Source of the DNA: JAUYIW01 sp043818555
Lineage (GTDB): Bacteria > Patescibacteriota > Patescibacteriia > UBA9934
NCBI GenBank assembly: GCA_043818555.1
Contig: JBDRFP010000021.1
Span: 1 to 34,651 of the forward strand
Length of the DNA stretch: 34,651 bases
Direction of reading: 5' to 3'
The notes beneath the pieces are model-generated. The model saw nothing but the letters and a program-made list of their open reading frames with translations, was not told the DNA's origin and ran no database searches. The stretch's first letter is position 1. Every line of letters begins with the position of its first letter. Below, piece after piece: positions 22,801 through 30,558 of this stretch. The position numbers were made by a program, and so were the translations under genes.

Positions 22801-23094
22801 GCGTAGATTCTTAAGTACTGCCTTCACGCGCAGTGGAGCTTCGTAAGTGACATTCTTGTTCTTTGAAGTTATTTCGTCAAACTTTGGCTCTTCAAAAACA
22901 TGATCCTTAAGGGTAAGTTCAAGGTCGCGTCCGATAAAATCGCCGATTGGCGAGATCTCACTGAGAAGTTCGGTGATCCCTTCTTTGATAAACCAATCAT
23001 ACGAAGCCTTCTGGACTTCGATTAGATCAGGTAAATCCATTGCATCGCGCACTGGGGTAAAGTAACGACGCTCCTGTAAAGTTTTCTTGGCCAT
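19861..23094 (-). CDS. rpoB: RNA polymerase beta subunit
   Basis: A 1077-residue subunit, shorter than the 1342 of E. coli because lineage-specific insertions are absent. The start is ATG 23094 ([20 protein letters not shown]); the open frame upstream runs through low-complexity leader sequence. Motifs: the rifampicin pocket [39 protein letters not shown] and [13 protein letters not shown]; the catalytic-centre lysine region [15 protein letters not shown]; C-terminal [20 protein letters not shown], which packs on beta'. Residues usually changed in rifampicin resistance (Q, D, H, S of the cluster) look wild type; L533 and P535 equivalents are M and Q. rplJ/rplL are not upstream, unlike in many bacteria. 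Confidence 0.98.
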   Translation of the reverse strand: [1077 protein letters not shown]

Positions 23095-23516
23095 AGGGAC
23101 ATTATTACGATAGAAATTGGCTACTTGGAAATTGGAAAGTAGTGATGGGAAATGGAAGGCGGAAATTAGAAAGTGATTGAGTGGCTGAGTGATTAAGTGA
23201 CTGAGTGTTTCAATCACTAAATCATTCTGACTCGATCTCCAATCTTTACTTTCGACTTTCTATTTCTACTTTCAAATTTTCAAACAGCTACTCTCAATTA
23301 CTATGAATCTATACGAAAAACACGCCTGATTGTCATCAAGCCTGGTTTTTCATTGTCTTTGATTGTTTCGCGCCTCCTTTGCAGTGGATAACCCAGCTGG
23401 AAAGAGGCGGATTCGGTGTGGGGGATTCACCTAAAATGGGCTAGGGTTTGCAAAATTTGACAGGACTCGAATTTGTGTTCTCGTTCCCACTCCTGTCATG
23501 TATAGAAATCGAAGCA
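23095..23516 (-). other. Long rpoB leader with low-complexity repeats
   Basis: About 420 nt lie between the rpoB promoter and its ATG. The 3' part (23120-23280) is made of degenerate repeats such as GTGATTGAGTGGCTGAGTGA. Around 23318-23352 a stem GCTTGAT/ATCAGGC on the minus strand is followed by GTGTTTTTCG, a possible attenuator. No coding sequence is evident. Confidence 0.45.
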
Positions 23517-23546
23517 AGTATACCAGAATGGGCTGAAATTAGTCAA
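23517..23546 (-). promoter_or_regulatory. rpoBC promoter
   Basis: Minus strand: TTGACT, an 18-bp spacer and TATACT. Confidence 0.7.
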
Positions 23547-23629
23547 GTAAATTTGGGAAGCGAAAAGTAGACAGTAGTCAGTAGACAATATTCAATATCT
23601 GAGATAAGCCGTCTGCACCAGGATCCTTA

Positions 23630-23651
23630 GGCGCTTTCGTGCGAAAGCGCC
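23630..23651. repeat. GCGCTTTCG palindrome
   Basis: GGCGCTTTCG, loop TG, CGAAAGCGCC: a perfect 10-bp stem. Near-identical palindromes occur at 32267-32286 and 32295-32324. Confidence 0.6.
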
Positions 23652-23654
23652 CGA

Positions 23655-23692
23655 GCGAAAAACCCTCAAGGTCCAGAAACCTTGAGGGTTTG
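23655..23692 (-). terminator. Terminator of the 6S-like RNA
   Basis: CCCTCAAGG and CCTTGAGGG form a perfect 9-bp stem with an 8-nt loop; on the minus strand TTTTTCG follows. Confidence 0.8.
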
Positions 23693-23870
23693 ATTTAAAA
23701 AAATTACCAACAGGGGCTGCAGGGTAACGGATACTATGTAAGAAATAGCCAGACCTATAAATTTGGAACGAGAGGAGAGAGATTTTGGCCCGTCAAAGAC
23801 GAACCGCGTTCCAACACAGATCTGACTGCATCGCACCGCACCCCGCAGTCGCTATTGGTAATAATTTACA
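23660..23870 (-). ncRNA. 6S-like structured RNA
   Basis: Promoter TTGACC-17-TATTTT on the minus strand (23877-23905) and a terminator at 23655-23692 bracket about 200 non-coding bases. The RNA folds into one long irregular hairpin: closing stem ATTACCAA (minus-strand 5') with TTGGTAAT, then CTGCGGGGTGCG with CGTTACCCTGCAG containing bulges, then an open middle, then TTGGAACG with CGTTCCAA and a small GTC-TTT-GAC tip. A closing stem, large central bubble and terminal stem at this size match 6S RNA, which binds the polymerase holoenzyme. No sequence signature proves it. Confidence 0.5.
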
Positions 23871-23876
23871 TCTCAT

Positions 23877-23905
23877 AAAATATCAAACTTTTGGCTTGCG
23901 GTCAA
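23877..23905 (-). promoter_or_regulatory. Promoter of the 6S-like RNA
   Basis: Minus strand: TTGACC, a 17-bp spacer and TATTTT. Confidence 0.65.
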
Positions 23906-23984
23906 GGTCGGTCGGGAAGCAAGGACTCACGATTAATTGACATCTTGAGCGAACGCGCCGCCCTTCGCTGAAGCTACGGGGTGT

Positions 23985-24075
23985 TACTCCGTGTCCTCGG
24001 CGATGGAGGGAAAGATCTTTCGCCTGCCTGCCGACAGGCAGGTCGCGATCAGCGGTCTCCTCAGGATGACAAATG
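23985..24075. repeat. Dispersed palindromic repeat, diverged copy
   Basis: AAAGATCTTTCG, the palindrome CCTGCCTGC...GGCAGG and CTCCTCAGGATGACAAATG; the end matches that of the repeat at 8391 (AGAATGACAAATGG). Between 23870 and 24151 no gene is seen. Confidence 0.5.
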
Positions 24076-24151
24076 CGAAAAAAGGACGAGTCTCTCGACC
24101 CGCCCTATTGCATCCGTGATCCTCAGTAAATCCATCCATGATAATCTCCCT

Positions 24152-25171
24152 CTACTTAGCTGTCTGATCCACTGCCTCAACGGCAGCAATCGTAGCCTTC
24201 CTGATTGTCTGCAACACCTTTGGATTATCCCTCAAATACTGCTTTGCGGTTTCGCGACCAACTCCTAAACGCTCTTCGCCAAAAAGATATGTGTTCCCCT
24301 TCTTATCAAGCGTACCAAGAGTAACTCCAACATCCAACATGTCGCCTGAAATTGAAATCCCTTCGTTGTACATAATATCAAACTCGCATGTTCTAAACGG
24401 CGGCGCCACCTTGTTCTTGACGATCTTGCACTTCACTCGGTTACCAATAATTTGATCGCCCTGCTTGATTTGAGCTGACCGACGCACCTCGATCCTGACC
24501 GACGAGTAGAACTTAAGCGCATTCCCGCCCGGGGTAGTTTCCGGGTTGCCAAACATTACACCAATCTTCATTCGAATCTGGTTGATGAAAATAACTGTCG
24601 TGTTTGACTTGGAAACAATGCCAGCGAGCTTTCGAAGCGCCTGACTCATAAGGCGCGCCTGTAGCCCCATGTGGCTCGCCCCCATATCTCCTTCGATTTC
24701 CGCCTTCGGAGTTAGCGCCGCCACAGAGTCAATTACTACAACATCCACCGCGCTTGATCGCACCAAAGTTTCAACAATTTCAAGCGCCTGCTCACCGGTG
24801 TCCGGCTGGGAAATAAACAGCTCCTCAATATCCACACCGATTATCTTTGCATAATCCGGGTCGAGTGCATGTTCCGCGTCCACAAAAGCAGCAACCCCTC
24901 CCAGCTTCTGAGCCTCGGCGACAATATGTTGCGCGAGCGTAGTTTTGCCAGAAGACTCAGGGCCGTAGATTTCAATAATTCGCCCTTTTGGAACTCCGCC
25001 AACGCCAAGCGCTAAATCGATCGACAGACAGCCGGTTGGAATCGCTTCAATCTTCATGGCCTTAGCCTCGCCAAGTCGCATAATTGAACCATCGCCAAAG
25101 CGTTGCTTAATTTGAGAAATCGCCTCGCCGGCAGCTTTTAGTTTTTCTTTTTGTTCGTCAGTTTTTGTCAT
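24152..25171 (-). CDS. recA: Recombinase RecA
   Basis: A 339-residue strand-exchange ATPase for homologous recombination and the SOS co-protease role. The start is ATG 25171 (MTKTDEQKEKLKAAGEAISQ), as the upstream 17 codons are low-complexity. Walker A GPESSGKT at 70-77, FVDAEHALDPDYA, Walker B region VDVVVIDSVAAL, DNA-binding loops MGLQARLMSQALRKL and INQIRMKIGVMFGNPETTPG. Length is close to E. coli RecA, but the acidic C-terminal tail is short (AVDQTAK). No lexA gene or SOS box was noticed. It lies downstream of the RodZ-like gene, separated by a terminator. Confidence 0.98.
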   Translation of the reverse strand: MTKTDEQKEKLKAAGEAISQIKQRFGDGSIMRLGEAKAMKIEAIPTGCLSIDLALGVGGVPKGRIIEIYGPESSGKTTLAQHIVAEAQKLGGVAAFVDAEHALDPDYAKIIGVDIEELFISQPDTGEQALEIVETLVRSSAVDVVVIDSVAALTPKAEIEGDMGASHMGLQARLMSQALRKLAGIVSKSNTTVIFINQIRMKIGVMFGNPETTPGGNALKFYSSVRIEVRRSAQIKQGDQIIGNRVKCKIVKNKVAPPFRTCEFDIMYNEGISISGDMLDVGVTLGTLDKKGNTYLFGEERLGVGRETAKQYLRDNPKVLQTIRKATIAAVEAVDQTAK

Positions 25172-25283
25172 ATTGCGTGAGTAAGTAGTAAGTAGATAGT
25201 AGTAAATAGCCGGTAAGCTCATTTACTGAGCTCTTCGCATATTGCAATAAGCCCTCCTCTTAAGCTCTTTTGTGTGCAATGAT

Positions 25284-25308
25284 ACAAAAAAGGACCACTT
25301 CGAGTCCT
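25284..25308 (-). terminator. Terminator of the RodZ-like gene
   Basis: Minus strand: GGAC...GTCC with an inner ACTTCGA-type pairing, followed by TTTTTTG. Confidence 0.65.
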
Positions 25309-25333
25309 CCAACAAAACTATTTTATCACAATA

Positions 25334-26035
25334 CTATTCGCTGGCCAAACTGACCTGTGGATTATCGTCCGGGTTAAATACAACGCGACGCTCAACAATT
25401 GCTCGACGAGAATACCTGCGCTCAGCTTCAACAACAATTACGTTAAGCCCTTTTTCCAAGTCAACCTCTGTCAAAAATGTGCTGTCATCGTTTACCACCA
25501 CCTGCTCGCCATTCACATAGACCGTTGCCTCTCCCTCCACCATACCCTCAACGCCAAGCATTGCGCTATGGGCAATACTTGAATCAAGCGGGGAAAACAA
25601 TACTACTTTCGGCGGCGCAACAATTGACTGCACTTGCCAGCCAAGATAGCCAACAACGAGCGCCGCAACCATTGTTGTGAGCCCCAACTTTACAAACTTA
25701 TTCCAAACAAAGAATCTCCACTTGCTTGCTCTCTGGCGAGGCAGGCGCATTGGCTCAACTAGGTCGCAGCGGCCACATTCCTCATCGTAAAGCTCTAAAA
25801 AATAATGTTCGTCGGCACTTAGCACGCGCGCGTAGGCGCGGATAAAATTGCGCGTGTAAAGAGGCTCAGGAAGCTGACTGTAACGTCCGCGCTCGAGCGC
25901 CTCCAGGTAACGGCGTTGAACATGAGTTCGGCGCACCATCATATCCATTGAAACAGCCTGACCACGCCTAAGAGCCCGGAGTTTTTCTCCAAGCGTCTGC
26001 GGAATGCGGTCTAGTTTTCGTCGTACAAAAACCAT
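25334..26035 (-). CDS. RodZ-like membrane protein with helix-turn-helix and Ig-like domain
   Basis: A 233-residue protein in three parts: an N-terminal helix-turn-helix of the RodZ/HTH_25 type (about 13-85: TLGEKLRALRRGQAVSMDMM, RRYLEALERGRYSQLPEPLY), one transmembrane helix (about 116-134, KLGLTTMVAALVVGYLGWQV) and an extracytoplasmic beta domain (142-233) with VEGEATVYVNGEQVVVNDD. RodZ links MreB to the cell-wall machinery; no mreB is in the window, so the shape role is inferred from domain order only. It lies between ftsK and recA on the same strand. Confidence 0.85.
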   Translation of the reverse strand: MVFVRRKLDRIPQTLGEKLRALRRGQAVSMDMMVRRTHVQRRYLEALERGRYSQLPEPLYTRNFIRAYARVLSADEHYFLELYDEECGRCDLVEPMRLPRQRASKWRFFVWNKFVKLGLTTMVAALVVGYLGWQVQSIVAPPKVVLFSPLDSSIAHSAMLGVEGMVEGEATVYVNGEQVVVNDDSTFLTEVDLEKGLNVIVVEAERRYSRRAIVERRVVFNPDDNPQVSLASE

Positions 26036-26046
26036 ATCTTTACCTT

Positions 26047-26125
26047 ACCATCTCAGCAAAGCCCCAAGCTTACCGATTGGCGAAGTCGAGAGATCTCTCC
26101 GTTCCCTTCGGCCGGTCAAGATGGT
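26047..26125. repeat. Palindromic repeat, ACCATCT family
   Basis: The ends ACCATCT and AGATGGT are inverted; the centre has CGAAGTCGAGAGATCTCTCC and CGGCCGGTCA. A sister copy lies at 30559-30640. It sits between ftsK and the RodZ-like gene. Confidence 0.7.
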
Positions 26126-26138
26126 GAATTTTAGCAAA

Positions 26139-28511
26139 CTAGCTGATGTAGTCGTCATCGTCATCGTTGTCATCGTCATCGTCGTCATCGTCATCGTCGT
26201 CATCGTCTTCCTCTTCTTCGTCTTCATCCTCTCCCTCATCGACCTCTTCGACATACTCTTCATCATCTTCCTCTTCGACCTCCTCTTCAGCTCCTTCATC
26301 TTCATCATCTTGATCAGCTCCATCATCTTGATCGTCTTCTTCCACATCGTCATCTTCGTCCGCGTCGTCATCGTCATAGTCATTAGGCGCTTCACGGTCA
26401 TCGGGCGGCCAGGACTTCACAATAACCTGACGCGCTTTTGCGCCGTCAGCGGCTCCAATTACCCCCATTTCCTCCATAATGTCGATTATGCGCGCCGCGC
26501 GGGAGTAGCCAATCTTCAGCCTGCGCTGCAAAAATGATGTCGAAGCCTTGCCTGACTCAACAACAACCTTGATTGCATCGTCAAGCAACGGATCAGAGTC
26601 GCCGGAATCAAACGATGTTCCGCCAGTGCGAGTGTCTTCCGTGATCTGATAGTTATAGTCAGGCTCGCCCTCTTCTTTAAGGAACTTAATTACGCGCTGA
26701 ATTTCCTTTTCGCAAACAAACGCGCCCTGCAAGCGCTTAGGCTTGGAAATGGAAGGCGAGGTGAGCAACATGTCACCTCGGCCAAGCAACTTTTCAGCGC
26801 CTGCCATGTCAAGGATAGTCTTCGAGTCAACTTGCGACGCTACCGCAAACGCCATCCTGGTTGGAATATTTGCCTTAATGAGCCCAGTAATAACATCAAC
26901 CGACGGACGCTGCGTTGCAAGCACCAAATGGATTCCGGCCGCGCGTGCCATCTGGGCAATACGCACAATCACGGCCTCAACATCGCGCTTATTCTGGCTC
27001 ATCAAATCTGCCAATTCATCAATAACGATTATGATTTTCGGCATACGCTCACTGGCCTTCGCGTTGTATGCGTCAATATCGCGCGCCCCGTGCTTGGCAA
27101 GATGATCCAGTCGGCGTTCCATTTCCCGCACCGCCCATTTGAGCGCGTTGATCGCTTCGTCAACCTTAGTGATCGGTGGCACCAACAAATGCGGAATGCC
27201 GGCATAAACTCCAAGTTCAACTCGCTTAGGATCGACCATTATGAGCTTTACATCGTCCGGACCGCATTGGTATAAAAGTGAGATGATGATGGTATTGAGA
27301 CACACCGACTTACCGGAACCTGTCGCTCCGGCAACGAGCGTGTGCGGAGCTTTATCGACCGAAAGATTGATTACATCGCCAGACACGTCTTTACCGAGCG
27401 GAGCTGTAAAATTGGTTTTACGATCCTTAAATGCCTTTGACGCCAAGAGCTCGCGCAGGCATACGCGGCCCACACTTTGGTTAGGGACTTCAATGCCGAC
27501 AAGCGACCGGCCGGGAATAGGCGCCTCAATACGGATCGGGTGAGCCGCAAGCGCAAGCGCCAAGTCGTTGTTGAGCGCCACAATACGCGAAAGCTTAACG
27601 CCGTCAGACGGCCGAAGCGCATACTGAGTAACCGTTGGGCCAACTCGCACATCCGCCATGTCAACATCGATTCCAAAATTCGCAAAAGTACGGGAAATAA
27701 TATCTTTGTTACGTTCAATATTTCCCGATTTTGCCTCCGAGCTTTTGTCATCGAGTAAATCGAGCGGAATTTGGATTTTCCTACGCCTACTGCTGGTCAT
27801 TACAGACTCCTCCTGCTCATTATCGGCCGCGGTATCGGCAACTCTGCCCTGACGCTCTTCCTTTTCTTCTTCATACTCCTCTTCCTTGGTCTCTTCTCGG
27901 CCTTCGTCATATCCATCGTCATCGTCATCGGTAAATTCGCCATTACTAAGCGCACGGCGGTGTAGCGCTCGGCCAAGGCCGGAAAAGTGAGTGTGGACCG
28001 TGAGAATTGAACCAAGCGAAACATTGAAAACAAGGAAGACCGCCACCATGAGCACCGCGATCGCAACAACAAGCGCTCCCCAGAAACCAATCAGCGATGC
28101 CAATAGGTCGCCGGTGAGCATTCCAACATAACCGCCGGCTGCAAGGATCTCTTCCGGGTCGGGCTTGGACGAATCGACCATCAGTAAGTGAAGAACGCTG
28201 TTTAGCGAGAGAAAAAATAGCACAACTCCAACTACATTCACGCGGCTGAGCGTGCGGGCGCTTGGAAAAATCGCCTGCCAGCCAAGCGCTATTAACACAA
28301 TTGCAAAGAACCACCTGCCCCAGCCGAGCGCTGCGGCAAGCCAGTCGGAGAGATATTCGCCAACTGTGCCGGCCATTTCAAAAAATGACAGCAAAAAAAT
28401 CACACCTACTGCCATTAAAGCCACGGCCATTATGCTTTGCCGAACACCGTCGGACAAATCAAAGCCGCTCTTGCGAGACTTCAGGTCTCGTTTTTTTCTT
28501 CGTCGTGCCAT
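26139..28511 (-). CDS. ftsK: DNA translocase FtsK/SpoIIIE with acidic tail
   Basis: A 790-residue membrane-anchored DNA pump for chromosome segregation at division. Four N-terminal membrane helices (about 25-165), an acidic linker (193-235), then the motor: Walker A GATGSGKS at 395-402, MVDPKRVELG, Walker B IIIVIDE at 493-499, LATQRPSVDVITGLIKANIP, and the DNA-reading gamma winged helix at about 640-697 (SFLQRRLKIGYSRAARIIDI). Normally the protein ends there; here 88 further residues follow, nearly all Asp/Glu, ending in an aspartate run. At DNA level the tail is a degenerate GAT/GAC repeat (about 26145-26360). ATG lies 9 bases after a TAAAAT box, so the mRNA is short-leadered or leaderless. 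Confidence 0.96.
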   Translation of the reverse strand: MARRRKKRDLKSRKSGFDLSDGVRQSIMAVALMAVGVIFLLSFFEMAGTVGEYLSDWLAAALGWGRWFFAIVLIALGWQAIFPSARTLSRVNVVGVVLFFLSLNSVLHLLMVDSSKPDPEEILAAGGYVGMLTGDLLASLIGFWGALVVAIAVLMVAVFLVFNVSLGSILTVHTHFSGLGRALHRRALSNGEFTDDDDDGYDEGREETKEEEYEEEKEERQGRVADTAADNEQEESVMTSSRRRKIQIPLDLLDDKSSEAKSGNIERNKDIISRTFANFGIDVDMADVRVGPTVTQYALRPSDGVKLSRIVALNNDLALALAAHPIRIEAPIPGRSLVGIEVPNQSVGRVCLRELLASKAFKDRKTNFTAPLGKDVSGDVINLSVDKAPHTLVAGATGSGKSVCLNTIIISLLYQCGPDDVKLIMVDPKRVELGVYAGIPHLLVPPITKVDEAINALKWAVREMERRLDHLAKHGARDIDAYNAKASERMPKIIIVIDELADLMSQNKRDVEAVIVRIAQMARAAGIHLVLATQRPSVDVITGLIKANIPTRMAFAVASQVDSKTILDMAGAEKLLGRGDMLLTSPSISKPKRLQGAFVCEKEIQRVIKFLKEEGEPDYNYQITEDTRTGGTSFDSGDSDPLLDDAIKVVVESGKASTSFLQRRLKIGYSRAARIIDIMEEMGVIGAADGAKARQVIVKSWPPDDREAPNDYDDDDADEDDDVEEDDQDDGADQDDEDEGAEEEVEEEDDEEYVEEVDEGEDEDEEEEDDDDDDDDDDDDDNDDDDDYIS

Positions 28512-28520
28512 AATAGGTAC

Positions 28521-28549
28521 ATTTTACCATGTTGACACGTTTTGTCGAG
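28521..28549 (-). promoter_or_regulatory. Possible ftsK promoter
   Basis: Minus strand: CTCGAC, a 17-bp spacer and TAAAAT, ending 9 bases before the ATG. Confidence 0.45.
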
Positions 28550-28624
28550 CGAACCAAAAGGACGCGATTAATCGCGTCCCTGCTTTGTACATCCTTCAAA
28601 CTCTCTCAACCTCCCTAAATATCC

Positions 28625-29188
28625 TTAACTAACCCGCTCTACATACTCGCCAGATTCTGTGTTGATCCTAATTGTGTCGCCTTGCTTAATAAAAATCGGC
28701 ACTCGTACCTGCAACCCATTGTCGAGCTCAGCGTCTTTGGTAACATTTCCGCTCACCGTGTCGCCCTTAACCGCCGGTTCGGTTTGGGTAACTGTGTACT
28801 CAATTTTTGTAGGCAAATCAAGCGCAATTGGAACATCGTTATGAGTCACCACAGTCACATCGAGCCCTTCTTTGAGATACTTAGCATCGTCGCCAATAAT
28901 ATCAGCGCCAATGGCAACCTGTTCGTAGGTCATAGCGTCCATAAAAGTATGAGTCGACCCATCAGAAAAAATGTACTGCATCTTTTTATTCATCACCTGA
29001 GCAAACTCAATCTGCTCAGACGCCTTTAAGTTCTCTTCCACAACTTTGCCGGTGGAGAGCGACTTCATTTTTGTGCGCACAAAACTCGACCCTTTGCCGG
29101 GCGAGACTCGTTGGAACCCCACGACGACCCAAAGTTCGCCGTTTCGATTAATAACTGTTCCTTTTTTTATTTCATTTGGTGATGGCAT
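28625..29188 (-). CDS. efp: Elongation factor P
   Basis: A 187-residue three-domain factor that binds stalled ribosomes and helps peptide bond formation at consecutive prolines. The start is ATG 29188 (MPSPNEIKKGTVINRNGELW); upstream codons fall in an AGCTCC microrepeat. The tip loop is SPGKGSS with Lys32 at the position beta-lysylated in E. coli (Lys34). Domains II (FSDGSTHTFMDAMTYEQ) and III (IFIKQGDTIRINTESGEYVERV) are complete. The ligase gene epmA lies on the same strand about 460 bp upstream, which suggests Lys32 is modified. Confidence 0.97.
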   Translation of the reverse strand: MPSPNEIKKGTVINRNGELWVVVGFQRVSPGKGSSFVRTKMKSLSTGKVVEENLKASEQIEFAQVMNKKMQYIFSDGSTHTFMDAMTYEQVAIGADIIGDDAKYLKEGLDVTVVTHNDVPIALDLPTKIEYTVTQTEPAVKGDTVSGNVTKDAELDNGLQVRVPIFIKQGDTIRINTESGEYVERVS

Positions 29189-29194
29189 ATTGCT

Positions 29195-29240
29195 GTTGGG
29201 GCTATCGGAGCTAGAAGAGCTATCGGAGCTAACGACTAGC
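29195..29240. repeat. AGCTCC microrepeat before efp
   Basis: Repeated GGAGCTA/GAGCTATC units (for example TCGGAGCTAGAAGAGCTATC), of the same kind as at 4655 and 29611. Confidence 0.55.
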
Positions 29241-29610
29241 AATTATTAATTTTCTTATTTAAACCGTCCATTAGGCGTTGTAGAAGTACATTCGTGTGTG
29301 CACATAGATCCTCAAGCTTTTCAAATTGATCCTTAGCTAAATATTTGAGTTCGAATGAAACTTCTAGCAGTCACATGCACTCGGACAGTGACCCTCGAGA
29401 CATGTACAAAAAACGGATGTAATCCTTGGTCGACCCTCGTGCCTGGCCTTCCGCAATGTTAAGCATTGCCGACAGCGCCGCCCGTCGTAGCTGAGAAACA
29501 ATCCCATACCGTTCCTCTTTCGGAAACCGCTCGGTCGCTCGATAAACCTCTGTGACAAATCTCTTTGCCTTTTGCCAAGCAAAAATTTTGTGGTACGGCC
29601 GTTCAATCAT
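29236..29610 (-). pseudogene. Four-helix-bundle protein gene with in-frame stop
   Basis: The frame from ATG 29610 (MIERPYHKIFAWQKAKRFVT) matches the four helix bundle / S23-intervening-sequence-encoded protein family: FPKEERYGIVSQLRRAALSA, NIAEGQARGSTKDYIRFLYM, SRGSLSE. A TGA at 29371-29373 stops it after 79 residues, but the same frame continues for 44 codons with family-like text (LLEVSFELKYLAKDQFEKLE...LLQRLMDGL) to TAG at 29236. A single nonsense change is the simplest reading. UGA recoding is unlikely because UGA ends other genes here. The family's role is unclear; members are often found beside rRNA insertions. AGGAG lies just before the ATG. Confidence 0.72.
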
Positions 29611-29646
29611 AGCTCCTGGTTAGCTCTTTTAGCTCAACTAGCCCCT

Positions 29647-30483
29647 CTAGCCCCATTGAAAAACCTGCAAGTCGCGGATATCGCTTACACCATATCGGAG
29701 CATTACCAATCGGTCAACTCCGAGGGCGTTGCCGTAGACCGGGCTCGCGATCTTGGCTAGCGCGTCGATTAAGTCTTCGTCGATCGGGAAAACGTGTTTA
29801 CCGAGTTTGCGGCGCTCTTCTTGCTCTTTTTCAAATCGGGCGCGTTGCTCTTGTGGGTCGGTTAACTCAGAAAATCCATTGCAAAGTTCCACTCCGTTTA
29901 CATAAGCTTCGAAACGCTCAGCGTACGATGATCCATCAGCGCGACGCTTAACCTCGGCAAGCGCAGCCTGATCGGCCGGGTACTCGGCTAGAAAGAATTT
30001 ATCGATCTCACTCGCTACTTTTGGATCTCCAGCATCGTCAACATTTGCATCGCAATGCTTGATTCGCGGCCACTTCTCATCCCAGCCCATAATCGAATTG
30101 ACGAGCTCCTCAGTATCGTCCATACAATCGCTGTAATCACCAGGGCCGTACCACTCGAGCATTGTGAACTCCGGAATATTATGCGGGCCAAGACTCTCAT
30201 TGTTTCGAAATGTCTTTGTGACTGTGTAGATTTTATCAAACCCAGCGCCCAGCAACTTTTTCATTGAATACTCAGGCGATGTAATCAAGCCAGCTGACGA
30301 TCGACCTTCCGACGTAATCAAATCGACCTTGAACGGATCCAAAGTCGGCTCCATTCCGGGCGAGGAAACCATCAAAGGTGTATCGAAATGAACAAAACCG
30401 CGAGATTGAAAAAAATCGTGGATTTGATTTTCCACGCTTTCTCGCATTTGTTTACGTCGAAGGATGTCGGGTTTGGAGAGCAT
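29647..30483 (-). CDS. epmA: EF-P lysine ligase EpmA (PoxA/GenX)
   Basis: A 278-residue lysyl-tRNA-synthetase-like catalytic domain without the N-terminal tRNA-binding OB fold. Class II motifs: SPEYSMKKLLGAG, motif 2 TKTFRNNES...HNIPEFTMLEWY and motif 3 GNALGVDRLVMLRYG; ERFEAYVNGVELCNGFSELT is shared with E. coli EpmA. Such enzymes attach (R)-beta-lysine to EF-P, and efp is on the same strand shortly downstream. The aminomutase EpmB that makes beta-lysine is not in the window, so the attached group could instead be alpha-lysine. Shorter than E. coli EpmA (325 residues). A full LysRS is excluded by size. Confidence 0.92.
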   Translation of the reverse strand: MLSKPDILRRKQMRESVENQIHDFFQSRGFVHFDTPLMVSSPGMEPTLDPFKVDLITSEGRSSAGLITSPEYSMKKLLGAGFDKIYTVTKTFRNNESLGPHNIPEFTMLEWYGPGDYSDCMDDTEELVNSIMGWDEKWPRIKHCDANVDDAGDPKVASEIDKFFLAEYPADQAALAEVKRRADGSSYAERFEAYVNGVELCNGFSELTDPQEQRARFEKEQEERRKLGKHVFPIDEDLIDALAKIASPVYGNALGVDRLVMLRYGVSDIRDLQVFQWG

Positions 30484-30558
30484 GTTGAATGTCGAGGGGG
30501 TTAATCGCGTATCGCTCGAGGGTTAACGAGTGGCAAAGGGGTTAAGCAAAATAATAAT

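Noticed and set aside
23981..24268. 95-residue plus-strand frame near recA
   Set aside because: It is made of the dispersed palindromic repeat plus antisense recA sequence.
26045..26401. 118-residue Met/Thr/Lys-rich frame opposite the ftsK tail
   Set aside because: It reads the GAT/GAC repeat in another frame; low complexity only.
29371..29373. UGA recoded as an amino acid
   Set aside because: UGA ends the recombinase, the coiled-coil gene and others at sensible points, and core genes show no internal UGA; a nonsense mutation is simpler.
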